A stretch of DNA of 64,000 nt, from NCBI GenBank assembly GCA_027627225.1, contig CM051034.1:19743980-19807979 (forward strand). Direction: 5' to 3'. This DNA is from Congeria kusceri. Its lineage: Eukaryota; Mollusca; Bivalvia; Myida; Dreissenidae. The first letter of the stretch is position 1. Every line of letters begins with the position of its first letter. Both the position numbers and the translations under genes were made by a program. Below are positions 11,241-24,599 of the stretch, one piece after another. The notes beneath the pieces are model-generated. The model did no database searches and was not told where the DNA came from. It was given only the letters and a program-made list of their open reading frames with translations.

Positions 11241-11366
11241 AATGATGGGATAAAAAATAATACTAGGATTATTGTTGAATTTAGAGAAGTTAATAATTAT
11301 AAGCCTCGCAAGATAAACTTCTCTATATTCAACACTAATCTAGTATTCTCTATTCATCCCATCATT
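11241..11366. mobile_element. Foldback MITE, copy 1
   Basis: The left half from AATGATGGGATAAA through TGTTGAATTTAGAGAAGTT is the near reverse complement of the right half ending in TCATCCCATCATT, so the whole 126 bp can fold into one hairpin. Related copies are at 11547-11708 and 56432-56588. Confidence 0.8.
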
Positions 11367-11546
11367 ACGCCTGCATTGACGAAATAACACCCCGTGGGAT
11401 AAACTTAGCTGTATTTCCATACTGTGAAATACAGCAAACAAGAGCAGTATAATGACGTCATTTTGTTTATTTTCGTGACGTTATTTGATGTTTATCGTGC
11501 TATTTAGTGGTTTTCTATCGTTTTCTTTTTCAAAATAAAAACAGAA

Positions 11547-11708
11547 AATGATGGGATAAATAGAATACCAGGTGGGTGTTGATTAAAGATAAGTGTATTT
11601 TCTAGGCACGAAAACCTGAATCAGTCGCCAAGGCTCGTGGTTTAGGTTTTCTAAGCCTCGCTAAATAAACGTATCTTTATTCAACACTAATATAATATTC
11701 TCTATGTA
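11547..11708. mobile_element. Foldback MITE, copy 2 (right end lost)
   Basis: It begins AATGATGGGATAAATAGAAT and ends in ATTCAACACTAATATAATAT like copy 1, with a longer centre including AAGCCTCGCTAAATAAAC. The terminal CATCATT is missing. Confidence 0.75.
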
Positions 11709-12851
11709 TAGATCAAACATATGTTTAAAAGATTTCAACGTACAATTGGTGTTCAACAATGTTTCGCAAAATGAAAATATGGCAAACTGTGTCTTCGTAA
11801 TAAGTATTGATATGCTGTGTATATTGTTATTGATAGACCATTTATCAAATGTTCATGTGATCGAAAAACTTGTAAGTGCTCATCAAATACCGACTATCAT
11901 GTATTTAGTTGCGTTAGCATGTCCGCAGCGATACTGTTTGGCTCACTATCGTTCTAAGGCACTCTAAGATAAAATGAAAACTAGTATCATCGTTTCTTAT
12001 TATCAGGATTTCAACACAAAAAGCATGATATTCATGTATAAGTTGATATCATTGATCATTGCTTTGCGAAAATGGGAGAAGCCGTAATTTTGGATACAAG
12101 TAATGATTCTTGTCATACAATTATTGTTTACGTGAATCGGATGTACAAATAAAATGTTCTGTGGAACAGTTAAATATTGTATAAAGTAAGCCAAAGACGC
12201 ACATTGTATATCGGCTTTTCAAAAAAAGGTACTCGGAACCAGTATAATGTTTAATAATGGATGCCGAATACGCAAAAGATATTGATGACGTCATAACTAT
12301 AAAACGCTTAAACAGTTAAAAATACTTACCGAATGGCTGAAAGGAAAAAAACAATATCCACAACATCAGTTGATCACGCCAAAACAAAGTAGTTTGTTTT
12401 CGCTAACGTCTGGGAAATGTATGGTAGGTAGGTAGGCATAACGTTTTTTTTCGTGACCCAACAAGCACACATCTACATCCGCTTTAACAAACTTTTTTAG
12501 TATTTGGTTATAACGTAATTTTTATAACTTTTTAAAACTAATAATAAAACAAATAAACACTTCATATTTAATGGGCAGTTTATGTAAAACACTTCGAAAA
12601 CCAAAGCCAAAGTTCCAAGTTCACAATCTTCACTTCTGATCTGAGTTCCTATTTTCTAATCCCATGAGGGTGCATTGTTTTTGTTTTTTCCCAATTTAAA
12701 CACACAGTGTCACTGTACAAATTAGTAGTTCGTCTGTAGTGTATTTTCAACACTTGCAACAGGAAAGCTACAATGGCCACAAAGATCCTTTATTGAAGTT
12801 GAATTAAATTTGCAGGTACAAAACGTATTTCATGAGGGTTTTCACAATTTT
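11709..12851. other. No gene seen
   Basis: Only short frames are present. A degraded relative of the 8789 MITE may be at 12415-12500 (GGTAGGTAGG run followed by ACATCCGCTTTAACAAAC). Confidence 0.5.
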
Positions 12852-13150
12852 GCAGGCGTTTCCATGGTCTAGTGGTAACGCACTGGCTTCAAAATTTAGG
12901 GGTCGCAGGTTCGATCCCCGCCAAATCATAACCTACTAACTAGTTTTTTGCATGAGACGCTAAACCGAGTTGCAGTGTACCAGGTGCTTCACACCGGTCA
13001 CTAAAAGACCCAGGGACGCCTCTGGAACAGGGCGTCGTTTATATCTTGCACTATCCCCCGTAACCCAACTAACAAGTCTTGTGGGGGCAATGGCCGTATG
13101 GGAGAGAATCCCCGTGCACTCATTAAAAATGTACAACACATACACGTTTT
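12852..13150 (+). mobile_element. tRNA-derived SINE
   Basis: The head carries a perfect pol III A box at 12865-12875 (TGGTCTAGTGG) and a near-perfect B box at 12908-12918 (GGTTCGATCCC), followed by a 230-bp non-tRNA body. Similar strings flank it (GTTTTCACAATTTT before, GTTTTCAAAATT after), compatible with a decayed target-site duplication. Confidence 0.7.
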
Positions 13151-13449
13151 CAAAATTGGTTCGTAGTCACAACACCTCTTAGAGATAAGTACACAGGTTC
13201 TGCATCAAATTCAATAGACGCTTTTTAGCCATTTATTATCAATAAGCACTTGCACACGTTCTAACTTTATTAAAGACGTTCGCAACAAAAAGAAAATAAT
13301 TGGGTTAATTTCTCCTTTTGCTTCATTTTTTCTTTATTGTATATAGGTTACAATATACTAATTTCATCTCTAATGTCCATTCAAAATGAATATTTTTAAT
13401 AGTAAAAGTTCATAAAGCATATATAATAATCAAAAACACACTTATGCAA

Positions 13450-14142
13450 TACATTTTCAAACAAATTAGTTCAGAAATGATCCTTTAAATATCTCCATTA
13501 TATCGATACGTTGTTTATGTATGTTAAAACGAAACAGAAAAAAGAACCCCTAACCTTGTTTAAAAAAAAAATATCCTATATTCTTAATACATTGATACAA
13601 ATCCAAACTGAAAAATGGGCTTCGACAGGCTTCAAAACCCAATATTTCCGGAACAAGGCCGGTGACCACTATTTTTTAAGACTGTTTTTGTTTCTGTATA
13701 CAATGACGCATGTATGTGGGATCTTTTAACAAAATCTGTCGTTTGGAACAAAAGATATTCGTATATATTTGATAAATTATTGATGTTTTCACAGGCATAT
13801 TTAATGCATAATTAACCTTGTTAAGTGTCCATTAAAGTCATTTGTTAAATTATAACTGTAGATATTAAGCGCGTATTATCGTTAAACTGCACTTGCATAT
13901 TGTCAAACGAAACATTTTAAAAAGATGCATTTAAAAATCTCCATCTTTGTTTGAATATTAACGCTTTATATTATTCAACATTCTAAGTAACACAAACTGA
14001 AAGAAAGGCTTCGACAGGTACCGTATTCAAAATTCAATATTTCCGGAAAAAGGCCTGTGACCCCTATTTTTTAATACTGTTTTAGTTTTAGGATACATTG
14101 ATGCATGTGTTTGCCAATTTTTAAGAAAATCTGTCGTTGGAA
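13450..14142. repeat. Diverged local direct duplication
   Basis: 13590-13752 and 13985-14142 share GGCTTCGACAGG, CAATATTTCCGGAA, AAGGCC(G/T)GTGACC, CTATTTTTTAA and AAAATCTGTCGTT in order, with roughly 80% identity by eye. The repeat distance is about 390 bases. No coding signal was seen. Confidence 0.75.
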
Positions 14143-15015
14143 AGAAATTGACGAAAATTGTTGCGAATGTCTTTAAGGCATAGACGCTTGTTATTTTTAA
14201 ATGTGCGCTCAATGATCAATTACTGTCAGTATTTAAGAGGAAAGCTCCGACGGACTTTGCAAAATGTGATTAATTTACTAAAGCAAACCGCCTTGTTTGA
14301 TATAGCATTTCTCGGGTTTATAATATTCTATATCACCCTCTCAGCCATGTGTTATTTATATAATGTGAATGAATATAACATTTTGATCATGACATTCAAT
14401 GAGTAAAAGTGTTCATAATTATGTTCAGTACTAGAGTGAATGTCCAAAATATTATTATAACTTTATTTTAACCGTTTATGTAAACAATTATGTAAATTTT
14501 AATCCCCAAAATTATGCAACAGTTATTGGTATACATTAGACCATTGTTGTTAATTTGCATTCCCTAAAATTAAAAAATGTGCCCACTTATATTGACATTC
14601 AATTTTTGCCGCTGCATAATTATCGCAAGAAATTTAGGTCAAAAGTGAGTTAAGACAGCTACGCCGAAACAAAAACTATTTCAAACGTCATGTTTCTGAT
14701 TTACATGTGATGCTAGCGACGCAGGGGAGACCACTGTGAACTGTTTGTTCAAACAGTTTGTTTGTGAAAACAAGTGGTCATGGCTTAATACAGCATGTTC
14801 ACGACTTTTTAGACAACAAACAACAACAACAACAAATATTTATTCACTTAAGCATATTACAGCTCATCGTGTTGACCAAATTCGTAATAAGACAGACATG
14901 CGTGGAAATAATAAATAATAAATAATAATAAATAATAAAATATTAGTAATCACAGAGCCGGTAAATAATAGCATATTTATCTAATACACAATTCATGAAC
15001 AATGGATCTAATAAT

Positions 15016-15119
15016 CTGCTTGTATGGGTAAAAGGTGTGTGTGTGTGTGTGTGTGCGTGCGTGCGTGCATGCGTGCGCGCATGCGTGCGTGTGTGTGCGT
15101 GCATGTGTGTGTGTGTGAG
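15016..15119. repeat. Compound TG/CGTG microsatellite
   Basis: GT-rich simple sequence with interspersed GCGTGCGTGC, within the 3' region of the LINE insertion. Confidence 0.9.
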
Positions 15120-15378
15120 TATATGTATGCATGCATTTTTGACACGTCGTATATTTATACTTGAACTTCGCTACAACATAAACCCTTTAATTAGGGCAAC
15201 CTAGTACATGCTAGATTGCCATAAAGGGTATTTATGTATTAACTTTAACGAGTCTTTAATATGGGATGCCATTTTTTTTGGCAGTCTAAAACGAAAACAA
15301 AATTTAGACAGCCCTAATGGCATATATGCTGTCGAAATGTTTATGTATGTTGCACGAGTAGCAGTCTTTGTGTGAGTT

Positions 15379-15518
<140 letters not shown>

Positions 15519-15678
15519 AGGTAGGGGGAGATATAGTATGCGTGAGGGTGTTGTGTGGTAGTATATAATGAACTGATTTGGTATATAAACACATGTTTGA
15601 GGAAAAACAATGATAACAGGCAACAAATACATTCATTTCTTAATAAACTGTACATAAATGACATTAACAAACCTTGAG

Positions 15679-17856
15679 TTAGAGAAACATATAATTATCT
15701 CTTTTCTTAAAGCATGTTATACAGTAAATAGCTAACTTCCTAAGCGTTCCTTTATTATTGCTATTCACAAGTTTCAAAAATTTGTGCATACTTGGTCTTG
15801 TTGAGAAGTATGTTGGTATGTATTTGGTTCTTTCTTCTAAATAAAACGGACATTTAACTATAAAGTGATACTCGTCTTCTAAGTCGTTAAGATTACATAA
15901 AGTGCACTTTCTTTCGTTTCTGCTAATGTTATAATGTCTGCCAGTTTCAATCAACAATTTATGTGATGATAGGCGTATTTTGGCAATGATATTTCTATGT
16001 TTTTTATTGTCAATAACATCTAAATACAGAGACCTTTCAAATACACGTTTAAGTTCTTTGTAAACTAGTAATGAGGTTGATGAATCAACATTAACTCTCC
16101 ACTCAGATATATACTGATCTCTGAGTCTAATCTTTAACAGAGCAATAAAGCTATCAATACTAACAGACTCAGGAAATAACCATACATCTGTAAATCCTGC
16201 ATGATTCAAAATTTGGTGGACTTTGGAGGACCAATTAACAGTGTTATTTTGTGCATCAATTTCTAATCTTTGCATATTAATGACAGTATTAAGGATACAA
16301 TTTCCTTGTTTATTTTGATATAATTTAAAAAAATATTTAACAATTCTTAGGTATCTACCAATATATAAAGGAAATCGACCAACTTCAGCATATAATGACA
16401 ATGAATTTGTTGATAATTTCACATTTAGCAGTCTTTTACAGAACTTTCTGTGAAGACGTTCAATATTAATTGCCGCAATAAATCCCCATACTTCGCAACT
16501 ATAATTAAGGATTGACAAGACATATGAATCAAACAACTTGAACATAACATTTATTGGGACTTCCATGTCTTTTGTTATACAAAACAGGGAGTTCATCGCC
16601 CTTGTAGCTTTGCCATATAGTGTATTCGTGGCAGGAATAAATGATCCCCCACTTGACATAACAATACCAAGGTAGTTAAAATTGCTTACTATTTCAATTT
16701 CATTTTCTTTGTATGTCCATTTGTAATTTTTGTTTAGCACGCCCCCTTTTCGGAAAACCATTATTTTTGTTTTTTCAATATTTACAGTTAAATTCCATTT
16801 ATCACAATATGCTTCTAGATTATTTAACGATTCCTGTAGCCCTTCTTTAGTTTCTGAGAAAATAGCAGCATCATCCGCAAATAGGAGGAGATAAATGGAC
16901 AATTGATCTAACGTTATTCCGGCGTTTACTCCGTTTTGTAGATTAAATTCTAAATCATTTACGAATAACAAAAACATTATCGGCGATGTTATCTCTCCTT
17001 GCAATAAACCGACGTTGCTACTAAAAAGGTCGGAAAGTGAGCCCATGTGTTTTACTTGAAGTTTGACCTCGCTATACATAGAGCGGATAAGTGATATTAA
17101 CTTTCCATCGATACCAGAAAGAATCATTTTATGCCATAGCTGGCCGCGATTTATAACGTCATAGGCCTTCCGGTAATCGACGTAACAGCAGAAGAGTTTG
17201 TTTTTACTATGTATCTGTTTTTCTATTAAATAGTTAAGAATGAAAATTGCATCGACGGTACTGCAGTTGGGTTTGAAACCGAATTGAGCATCTGTAAGAA
17301 TATCATGGGTTTCTGTCCAAGATTTTAAGCGTTCGTTTATCACACCTGTAAATAATTTCGCAAAGCAGCTTAACAACGTGATGCCTCTATAATTATTTGG
17401 GTCGGAACTATCCCCCCGTTTATATAGTGGAACAATAACTCCTGATGACCAGCTCTTTGGAAACTTTTTAGTATCTAAAATGTAATTAAATAATATTTCT
17501 AATGGTTTAACTATAATATGCACTGTTTCTTCAAAGTATTCATAAATTATATTATCTAGTGAGGCTGCCTTATTATTATTCAGACGCCTTATGGCTTTAA
17601 TTATTTCTTCTGCGGAAATGGGTTTGTCGAGATTCGGGTAAGAGCTAACCGGATTTTCTATATTATCAAACTGCCGTAAAAAGCTATCGCTTTCGTCGTT
17701 GTTAACGTTAACGTCAGCCTCAGAAGCTAATGCATTGAAATAAACGTAAAATTCTTGCAAAGATATGTTGTCCGCTTTCGGTGAAACCGTTTTTTGTTTG
17801 AATAATTTCCAGAATTTTTTAGACGCAGCAACGAATAGGCAACAAACCACTTTCAC
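15679..17856 (-). CDS. LINE reverse transcriptase ORF (5'-truncated, host-derived first residues)
   Basis: A 725-codon frame encodes a non-LTR retrotransposon polyprotein fragment that would copy element RNA by target-primed reverse transcription. Visible RT motifs are YVDYRKAYD (about 225-233), GLLQGEITSP (about 283-292) and the catalytic FADDAA (about 326-331). A zinc-binding CTLC...H...C motif is at about 651-669, typical of LINE C termini. The apurinic endonuclease domain is absent. The target-site analysis shows that 17825-17856, about the first 11 residues, is flanking host DNA read through by chance, so the annotated start is not a true start. The frame is otherwise intact, so the insertion is fairly young. 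The clade was not assigned. Confidence 0.9.
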   Translation of the reverse strand: MKVVCCLFVAASKKFWKLFKQKTVSPKADNISLQEFYVYFNALASEADVNVNNDESDSFLRQFDNIENPVSSYPNLDKPISAEEIIKAIRRLNNNKAASLDNIIYEYFEETVHIIVKPLEILFNYILDTKKFPKSWSSGVIVPLYKRGDSSDPNNYRGITLLSCFAKLFTGVINERLKSWTETHDILTDAQFGFKPNCSTVDAIFILNYLIEKQIHSKNKLFCCYVDYRKAYDVINRGQLWHKMILSGIDGKLISLIRSMYSEVKLQVKHMGSLSDLFSSNVGLLQGEITSPIMFLLFVNDLEFNLQNGVNAGITLDQLSIYLLLFADDAAIFSETKEGLQESLNNLEAYCDKWNLTVNIEKTKIMVFRKGGVLNKNYKWTYKENEIEIVSNFNYLGIVMSSGGSFIPATNTLYGKATRAMNSLFCITKDMEVPINVMFKLFDSYVLSILNYSCEVWGFIAAINIERLHRKFCKRLLNVKLSTNSLSLYAEVGRFPLYIGRYLRIVKYFFKLYQNKQGNCILNTVINMQRLEIDAQNNTVNWSSKVHQILNHAGFTDVWLFPESVSIDSFIALLKIRLRDQYISEWRVNVDSSTSLLVYKELKRVFERSLYLDVIDNKKHRNIIAKIRLSSHKLLIETGRHYNISRNERKCTLCNLNDLEDEYHFIVKCPFYLEERTKYIPTYFSTRPSMHKFLKLVNSNNKGTLRKLAIYCITCFKKRDNYMFL

Positions 17857-18239
17857 AATTTCATGCCTATGACGACGTAATCTTTAGTCCTATTCCCGTT
17901 TGTCCATTTAAGCTGGTAGGTAAGCCTTTCGTTGTGTCTGACACATTTTGTTCCAAACTCCTCGCAGTGGTTACTTCCCCATTGGTTCTCTTCTCAGTTA
18001 CTATTGCAACCACGAGCTAAAAACTTACAGTTTTGGTAGTTTTCAGGGGAGACGATTATGAGGAGATTGAAGATTTATTTTGTACTAACTTTTAATTTTA
18101 TCTTTATTTATTTATCTTTAATTTTTCATAACAATGACACAGACATCTTGCATTATTGGCCCATGTATATATATTAAGAATTAAAATGAAAAATAAAAAA
18201 TAAATAAATAAGTAAACATAACAACGCAAGGAATTTACG

Positions 18240-18720
18240 TTGTCCACGTTTTTATCATGTGCATGTCCACGATTTTATTTTGCGCCAAGTGTTTCGCCTA
18301 AAGTCACGTGGAACTTCGTGCCGCCTGAAAACTCCAGCTTTAAAGATCCAGATAAAACTGGTCAACAAATGCATAATAATATGACGTCGAATCGGTCAAA
18401 CTTACATGATAATAACACGAAAATGCGGAAAGGAAAATGTAGACATAAGAACCTACGAATTCTCCAAATAACGCAAATTACACTATTATTGAGTATAATC
18501 TTCAGAATGAGGTTTATTTTGCATGCAGGAGTACACGTGTTTATAGGTAAATATAAACCGAAGATATCTGATATGTCTGATAATACTAAGGCGCTGTTTT
18601 ATTTTGGGTTAAGATTAGTTTTCATTCATCACGTGATCAATCCGTTCATATATTGGTTTAAAGACAGAGAATTAAAAATGATATTATACATAACACGTGT
18701 CAAGTAAAACTAACAAACAC
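18240..18720 (+). pseudogene. GPCR pseudogene, TM6-TM7 remnant
   Basis: From about 18327 the frame matches the 5937-7292 receptor: the end of the third intracellular loop (MHNNMTSNRSN, RKGKCRHKNLR), TM6, and TM7 with HHVINPFIYWFKDRE. TM1-TM5 and the start codon are missing; the first ~30 codons of the open frame are unrelated sequence. A one-base deletion near 18694 (ATAACACGTG against ACAGTGTG) shifts the frame, so the last residues differ and stop early at 18707. The 3' UTR similarity continues to about 18890. It lies in arm B of the inverted duplication. Confidence 0.88.
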
Positions 18721-18922
18721 ACGTCCTAATTGTTAATGATTATACATATCTAACATCATTCTAAGCTAAATGAAAGACTTCTAAAACGAAGTTCTTATAA
18801 AGTGACAGGTGGACTAGATTTTCTGTAACTCGTTGTTTAATTGTTATTATTGTTTGTTATGAAAGTTTTATGTTTGCCATTTCTAAACCATGTTTTATTC
18901 AACTGCAATGAACATATTCTCT

Positions 18923-20820
18923 TGTCGTGCAATATTTTTTGTTATCATACTAATTGTTCATACATTCATACATACATACATACATGCAAATGTACATACA
19001 AGTAGTTTTTTAGAATTCATTTACTTATATATATAAAAGGGATGATCAAGAAATACGAAGACTAATTCTATAGTTTGCTGCTAAATAAATTTGATTTAAT
19101 AAAACCTATATCAAAATGAAGAGCGATCCCAATAGAACAGGTTTAATAAAAGATACTGTGGAAATAATCTGTTATGCGCCTAGTCCATTCGCTTATAAAA
19201 CCATTGTAACGGCTAAGCAGAGCATTTATTTGATTTACAACAAGTAAGAGAATAGTTATGTTTTTATGAAATAATTGCAGTATTTTATTGAAATTTAAAA
19301 ATGCTGTAAGACAAATATGAAGCAACATCATAGCAACATTTGTCATCATTTGAACGATGGATATTAGTACAAACAGCTTTTATATTGCAGTGATGCCGAG
19401 CGTCAATTAAGAAAAAATGACATTGTATGGTCAACACGGATATCTAGTGGTTACGAAAGTTAGTAAAAATATTTGTAAAACACATAGACTTGTGAATGTA
19501 TCAACAAGCCACATATTAAACATTTTGTGAAAATAAGTCTTGTTTTCACAAAGAAGAAAATAGTTTTCAAGTCCGGGTAAGCATTAAAGGCATAACTGGA
19601 CAAGGAAGACATTCGAAAACTGACCAGACGACGGCGACGTCATTTACCTGAAATTTGATCGGACAGTTGATTGTAAGACAGCTACTAAGTATGTTAAATG
19701 TTTCGCCTTTATATTTATGCCTATAGAAAGGTAAGTTGAAAATTGTAATAGAAATTTAATATTTATTTTCGTTTTTAGATAACAGGTAATAAGACTTAAT
19801 TAAGCGCGTTTTTATTTTTACCCTGTTTGTTTTTTGGTTTCAGTTAAATATATTAATAATGTGTACATATGTTAATATTATGCACATTTATATACTAAAT
19901 ATATAGTGTTATCAGGCATAGTTAAAATGCAGAATGTCTTAACGTTTAGTTCATATAATATTATATAATCACCAGTAAGTATTGAACACAAGTTTGTGCG
20001 GGACCGCTGCTGTAACTTTAAATCCATGATGCAAATTACATAAGAAACCACTTTGTGGAGATTCCAACACAAAAATCAATTATTAGATATGTAATGAACA
20101 CAGATAAGAATGTTGAACACTCTTGTATCAGATGAGAATGTATCTTGCACGCCAAACTTTGCGTGAAAAACAAACGACGTCAGCAACGTCACTGAATTCC
20201 AATTGACGTGCGCCGGGTTGTATGTAGTGGCTCATTTTAAACGTCTGTCAATTTTAGCAGAGAAGAGTAAAATTGGTGAAATTTTGTTTATTTATGACAT
20301 ATATATTAATGTTTATTAGTATTTACTTTTTTCCATGAAATTATTAAAGGTGTAAAAACTATGACAAAAGTCTACGTAATTCTGGATCCTCCCTTGTACA
20401 AACATAATTGCATTTGTCATCAACCATAAATATTATCATTGAATGGTATAAATGGTATTGAATGGTATAAATACGTGTACATGTAATAATGATGTGTGAT
20501 TTGTCATATAAAAAATTACACTTAAAGAAATGCACACCTAACTTACAGAATTGCTTTGAATATATATGATACTATGATATTGATGAGTTTAAAAAATACT
20601 GTTATAGAGTACAATCAACATTGTTACTTTTACATTGTTACCGGGTTTATATGGTGTACTCTATTTCATAATAAAAATATCTGTAAACACCGTTGATTTT
20701 GATGTCAAATTTTTGCATTACCGTATGTTGTAAATTTACGTCATACTGTGTCCCAAGAACTTTAAACGATGTTGCTCCTCATGTCAGTTTGTATTTAGTT
20801 TTATCGGCCTAAGACTGTAG
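18923..20820. other. Unidentified ~1.9-kb insertion in arm B
   Basis: This sequence is absent from arm A, where the flanks join at about 5755-5815. It includes a CATA microsatellite near 18960-18995. No terminal repeats, RT motif or long frame were found, and a target-site duplication is not clear. Confidence 0.5.
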
Positions 20821-21245
20821 ATATATTGGCTGCTTGAACTATTATCTTTTTGCATACTAAATAATAGTTGATCATTGGAGTCTAATCTGTCGCTAGCAAC
20901 ACAGAAACGTCATGCGTTTGTGAATTCAATACTCACATTAATTATTGTTATGAAATATTGTTTGTGTTATGTTGTTTTTGATATGATCGTTTTATAGTTC
21001 ATATTTTGTCTGATATTGGTTACAATAAACATTATTTTTAAACAATTGCAGTATATTGTTTCACATTACCCGCAGGGTATAATTTTCAGTCTGCACTTGA
21101 AACAAAACATCTTCATTAAACGATATGTGGTAAGTTTGCTAATAAGCAATGCAGATTACATTTTTCATAAATATTTAAAACAAATGTGACCAAACGACAA
21201 TACAACACAGCACACAAAAGACGAAAAACTGCGAGTGTTTACAAA

Positions 21246-24200
21246 TAAATTTTACAAAATATTACATCATAGTACAATTTTCCCCATTGGTGGTGTATTG
21301 TTATAACCACATTTACAAAATATGAAAACTAGATCTATAACATGGTATTAAATTTCATTTCTCATGCCAAAGATATTCTGACGAAAACATACATATATAT
21401 TCATAAACAATTTACTAATCTTCAAGAAAAGTTGTCAGCCGTTCGTTAAAAAAATATGAGCAGTTTTTGTCCCCCTAATAACTGTCACGATATTAATTGG
21501 AACATTTCAAGTGAGTGCCTCTAACTGCATAACTATTGAAAGGTCGTAATAGTTTTCGCAAAAGGCCTAATATTTTCTTGAAAGTGTGGACACTGCTTAC
21601 GAACGTATTCTACAGAGATAGCAAGGATATCCCATCTTGCCTACTAAGCCACAGAGTCACGCATTACGGTTGTCGGATTTGTAACATTAAGTTACTTTGT
21701 ATTATTTTAACCGTCCTTTGTTAGGCTTACGGAAACTATCTAACATTCCTCGAATGTCGAAGATTAATGAGGTGCCAGGTCCAACCTAATGCACAATACC
21801 ACACAATTAAAGAAACCACGCATCGGCGATGTCTAAAATTATTTCGGACTGCAATATTGATAATCGTATACAGTGTTGGAGACACAATACGAATTTAAGA
21901 TATATTCTTACCTGTTATGGCGATTTCGAATATATGGAAGGTTCAGCTTTGGGAATACTTGAAAAGGAAATGAAACTGCTTGTTGCTGGATAATATTTGT
22001 AAAAAGAAGTGGGTCGACGTGAGCATTAATACGTTCGAGGTAAGAGTTGCATATTCGTTCAATTTTGTTTTGTTTTGAGAAACAGTTGTTCTACTGTTAG
22101 CTCCATGCGAGGGTGACAGTATACTGTCGCATGGGACATTACTACTTGTTAAGTGATATGTATATGGAAATTTGACATGAGCTAGCCACTTGAGATATAA
22201 TAACAGCCAATAGCAAAGTATAAATCAATATACGTTCAACTTTTCAAATTCAAATTCAGAATATATACTCGTTTAAATGAAAAATACATTTCTAAAAATA
22301 CATTCTTACATGTAATGCATGCTTAAAGCTGACGCCCCATATTCTCGTCAAACTAGTAGATAAGCCAAACTATCAACCAACATCACGCGTATGTAAACCA
22401 CTATGGTAAAAACGAAAAGCGGTAACACGTGAAACATGTCTTAATATTAATCCTTGACTTGCAAACCTCACTTGATGGGTGTTTGAAAGCAGACATAGTA
22501 AGTGCAATTATGTATTTTATATGCAAATTAACATATGTGCTAAACCAAATGACCATTTTAAATCGAATTTTCCCTACTGATTGTGATGGAGGTAAATGAG
22601 TTTTTAATTATTATTTTTTATAAATAAGCCAATATCCTTTAATATAATATATTTTCAAATGCTTATCGTATAAATGTAAATCGGTTTGGCAGTTTTTCGT
22701 ACATGTTATTTTGTAAAAAGTCCCTAACTTGTACTGATACACGGTAGGCTGTTTAATACGCTTTCTTATCAAGCCGGATAATGATTCTTCGTATTTGTAA
22801 CTAGAATGTATGCTTTTACAATACGAAATTATGTGAACAAGTCTTTTTAAGGATGATTTTCTTAGTCGTTGTCAGTAAGTAAATGTTGCAATCAATATTT
22901 GTTTATTGGACACGTTTTATAGGAGTATGTATAGCCAGACGATCAAATGAAGCAATGTTCGCACTTTGGCCGACTACACCAATTTTGCAATTGTATTTTG
23001 AAGGTTTATGTTTAAGCCACCAAACTTTTGAAAATGTGTTCGCATTTTACCAAATTCTTCACAATAATACCATGCTATGCAATATTGTTATTAATTAGCG
23101 GAGCAGAGGATATCATTGTGGATAGTGCGATATTTTGCATATAATTATTACAAATTGTTAATACTATATAGCAGTTATACAGGTATCTTTGTATAATTTT
23201 GATTTTATAGTGTGTTATGTGCACGGGGTATATACCAACTATTAATATGCTTATATATTTATTTTTCTCTAACCTGCCTGGCTTATGATTAACGTATGAA
23301 AATACAAATGATTGGGACATAATTATAACAACTAATTAAATGTCAACATGAACTAACCGTAACTTAAAACTCTAATAAAAGCATACTTGGGCTACACTTG
23401 ACTGTGCTCTCAAATAATCAGATATGAGACCTATCTTCTACTATTGCCTGAGAACACTTATAACACTGACTCCATGCAAGAAAAGCCTGGCACTGATCGG
23501 CAAATGCTATACTAAGCATTCATCTCCCTGTGACCACTATACCAGTTACAACGGTCCATACGTCTCAGGTATTCCGAATGTTTTGGCTCAGTTCATCCCT
23601 ACCACTGCTAGGTGACTACAGTGAAGCCAAAACGGGTATTCAAAATACGTTCATTATTATTAAAAGCCAGTTACCGTTTTTGGATATACATTTCGGCAAC
23701 AGGATCCAAACTGACTAAAACGCAAAACGACGCTGTATAAATACACCAGCAAGTCACGTGACCCAATAATAACATCGACTAAACCGGGTTAAACCATTAT
23801 TGATATTTCAGTAGAGTAACGGGACTCGGGAGTTTCAGCTATATTCATTCCCTACTCTAACAATTATAACTTAAACATACATTTTCGGTTTTAATAATCA
23901 TTTTTTATCTATAATTCCATTTTAATAATAATACTTTAATGAACTTACATTTTAGAAATATCGATTTACTGCTCTGTTTTAACTTGTTCCAATTTTCCGT
24001 TGTGTCTACTAGTCTGGCAGAACCTATAATGGACCGTGCAATGACTTATATACAAAATGTTTTTGCTTTTTCTAGTTGTCAGGACCATCTCATAACAGAA
24101 TCTGGATTATCACACCTTGTCATCATTAAGCAACTCTCACAATTCAAGATGGCGTCCAATATAGCCGCCAAAAGTCATGTGTGGTATAAAATTTGGTTTT

Positions 24201-24599
24201 GTAATTGATTTAATCAATGATTTTCTTGTTGAAAACGATTATTTATTATTATTCTCTCAATATAATAACAAATAAATCCAAAGTAAACACATGGTATAAC
24301 TTTTAGAAATTTAGTTTTTTTTTCAAAAATATAGGTACGACGAAAATTTTACAAAAATAATACATTTGTATGAAAAAGTCATGTTGTCTCTTTCAAAGAA
24401 TTTTTGAAATTTAAACATGTATTTCACATATTTATGTTTAAGTTTATCTGAGCACTTCCTGCTCGGTGAGCTTTTGGTATCGGAGGACACCAGAGTTATT
24501 GCCCTTTTTTCACGATAAAACCTGCAAAATGGTTTGTTTGTTTATTTGGATTTTACGGCAACTCAACACAAAATGATTATATCGTGCCGTTTACAAATG
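21246..24599. other. No gene seen
   Basis: Only short frames of 60-90 codons without recognisable motifs. A less AT-rich patch at about 23420-23720 has two overlapping open frames but no match I can name. A string of the 24.4-27.1 kb repeat family (GAGCACTTCCTGCTCGGTGAGC) starts near 24450. Confidence 0.5.

Noticed and set aside
23424..23718. Overlapping frames in a less AT-rich patch
   Set aside because: No motif, no splice pattern and no repeat partner found; left as unannotated.
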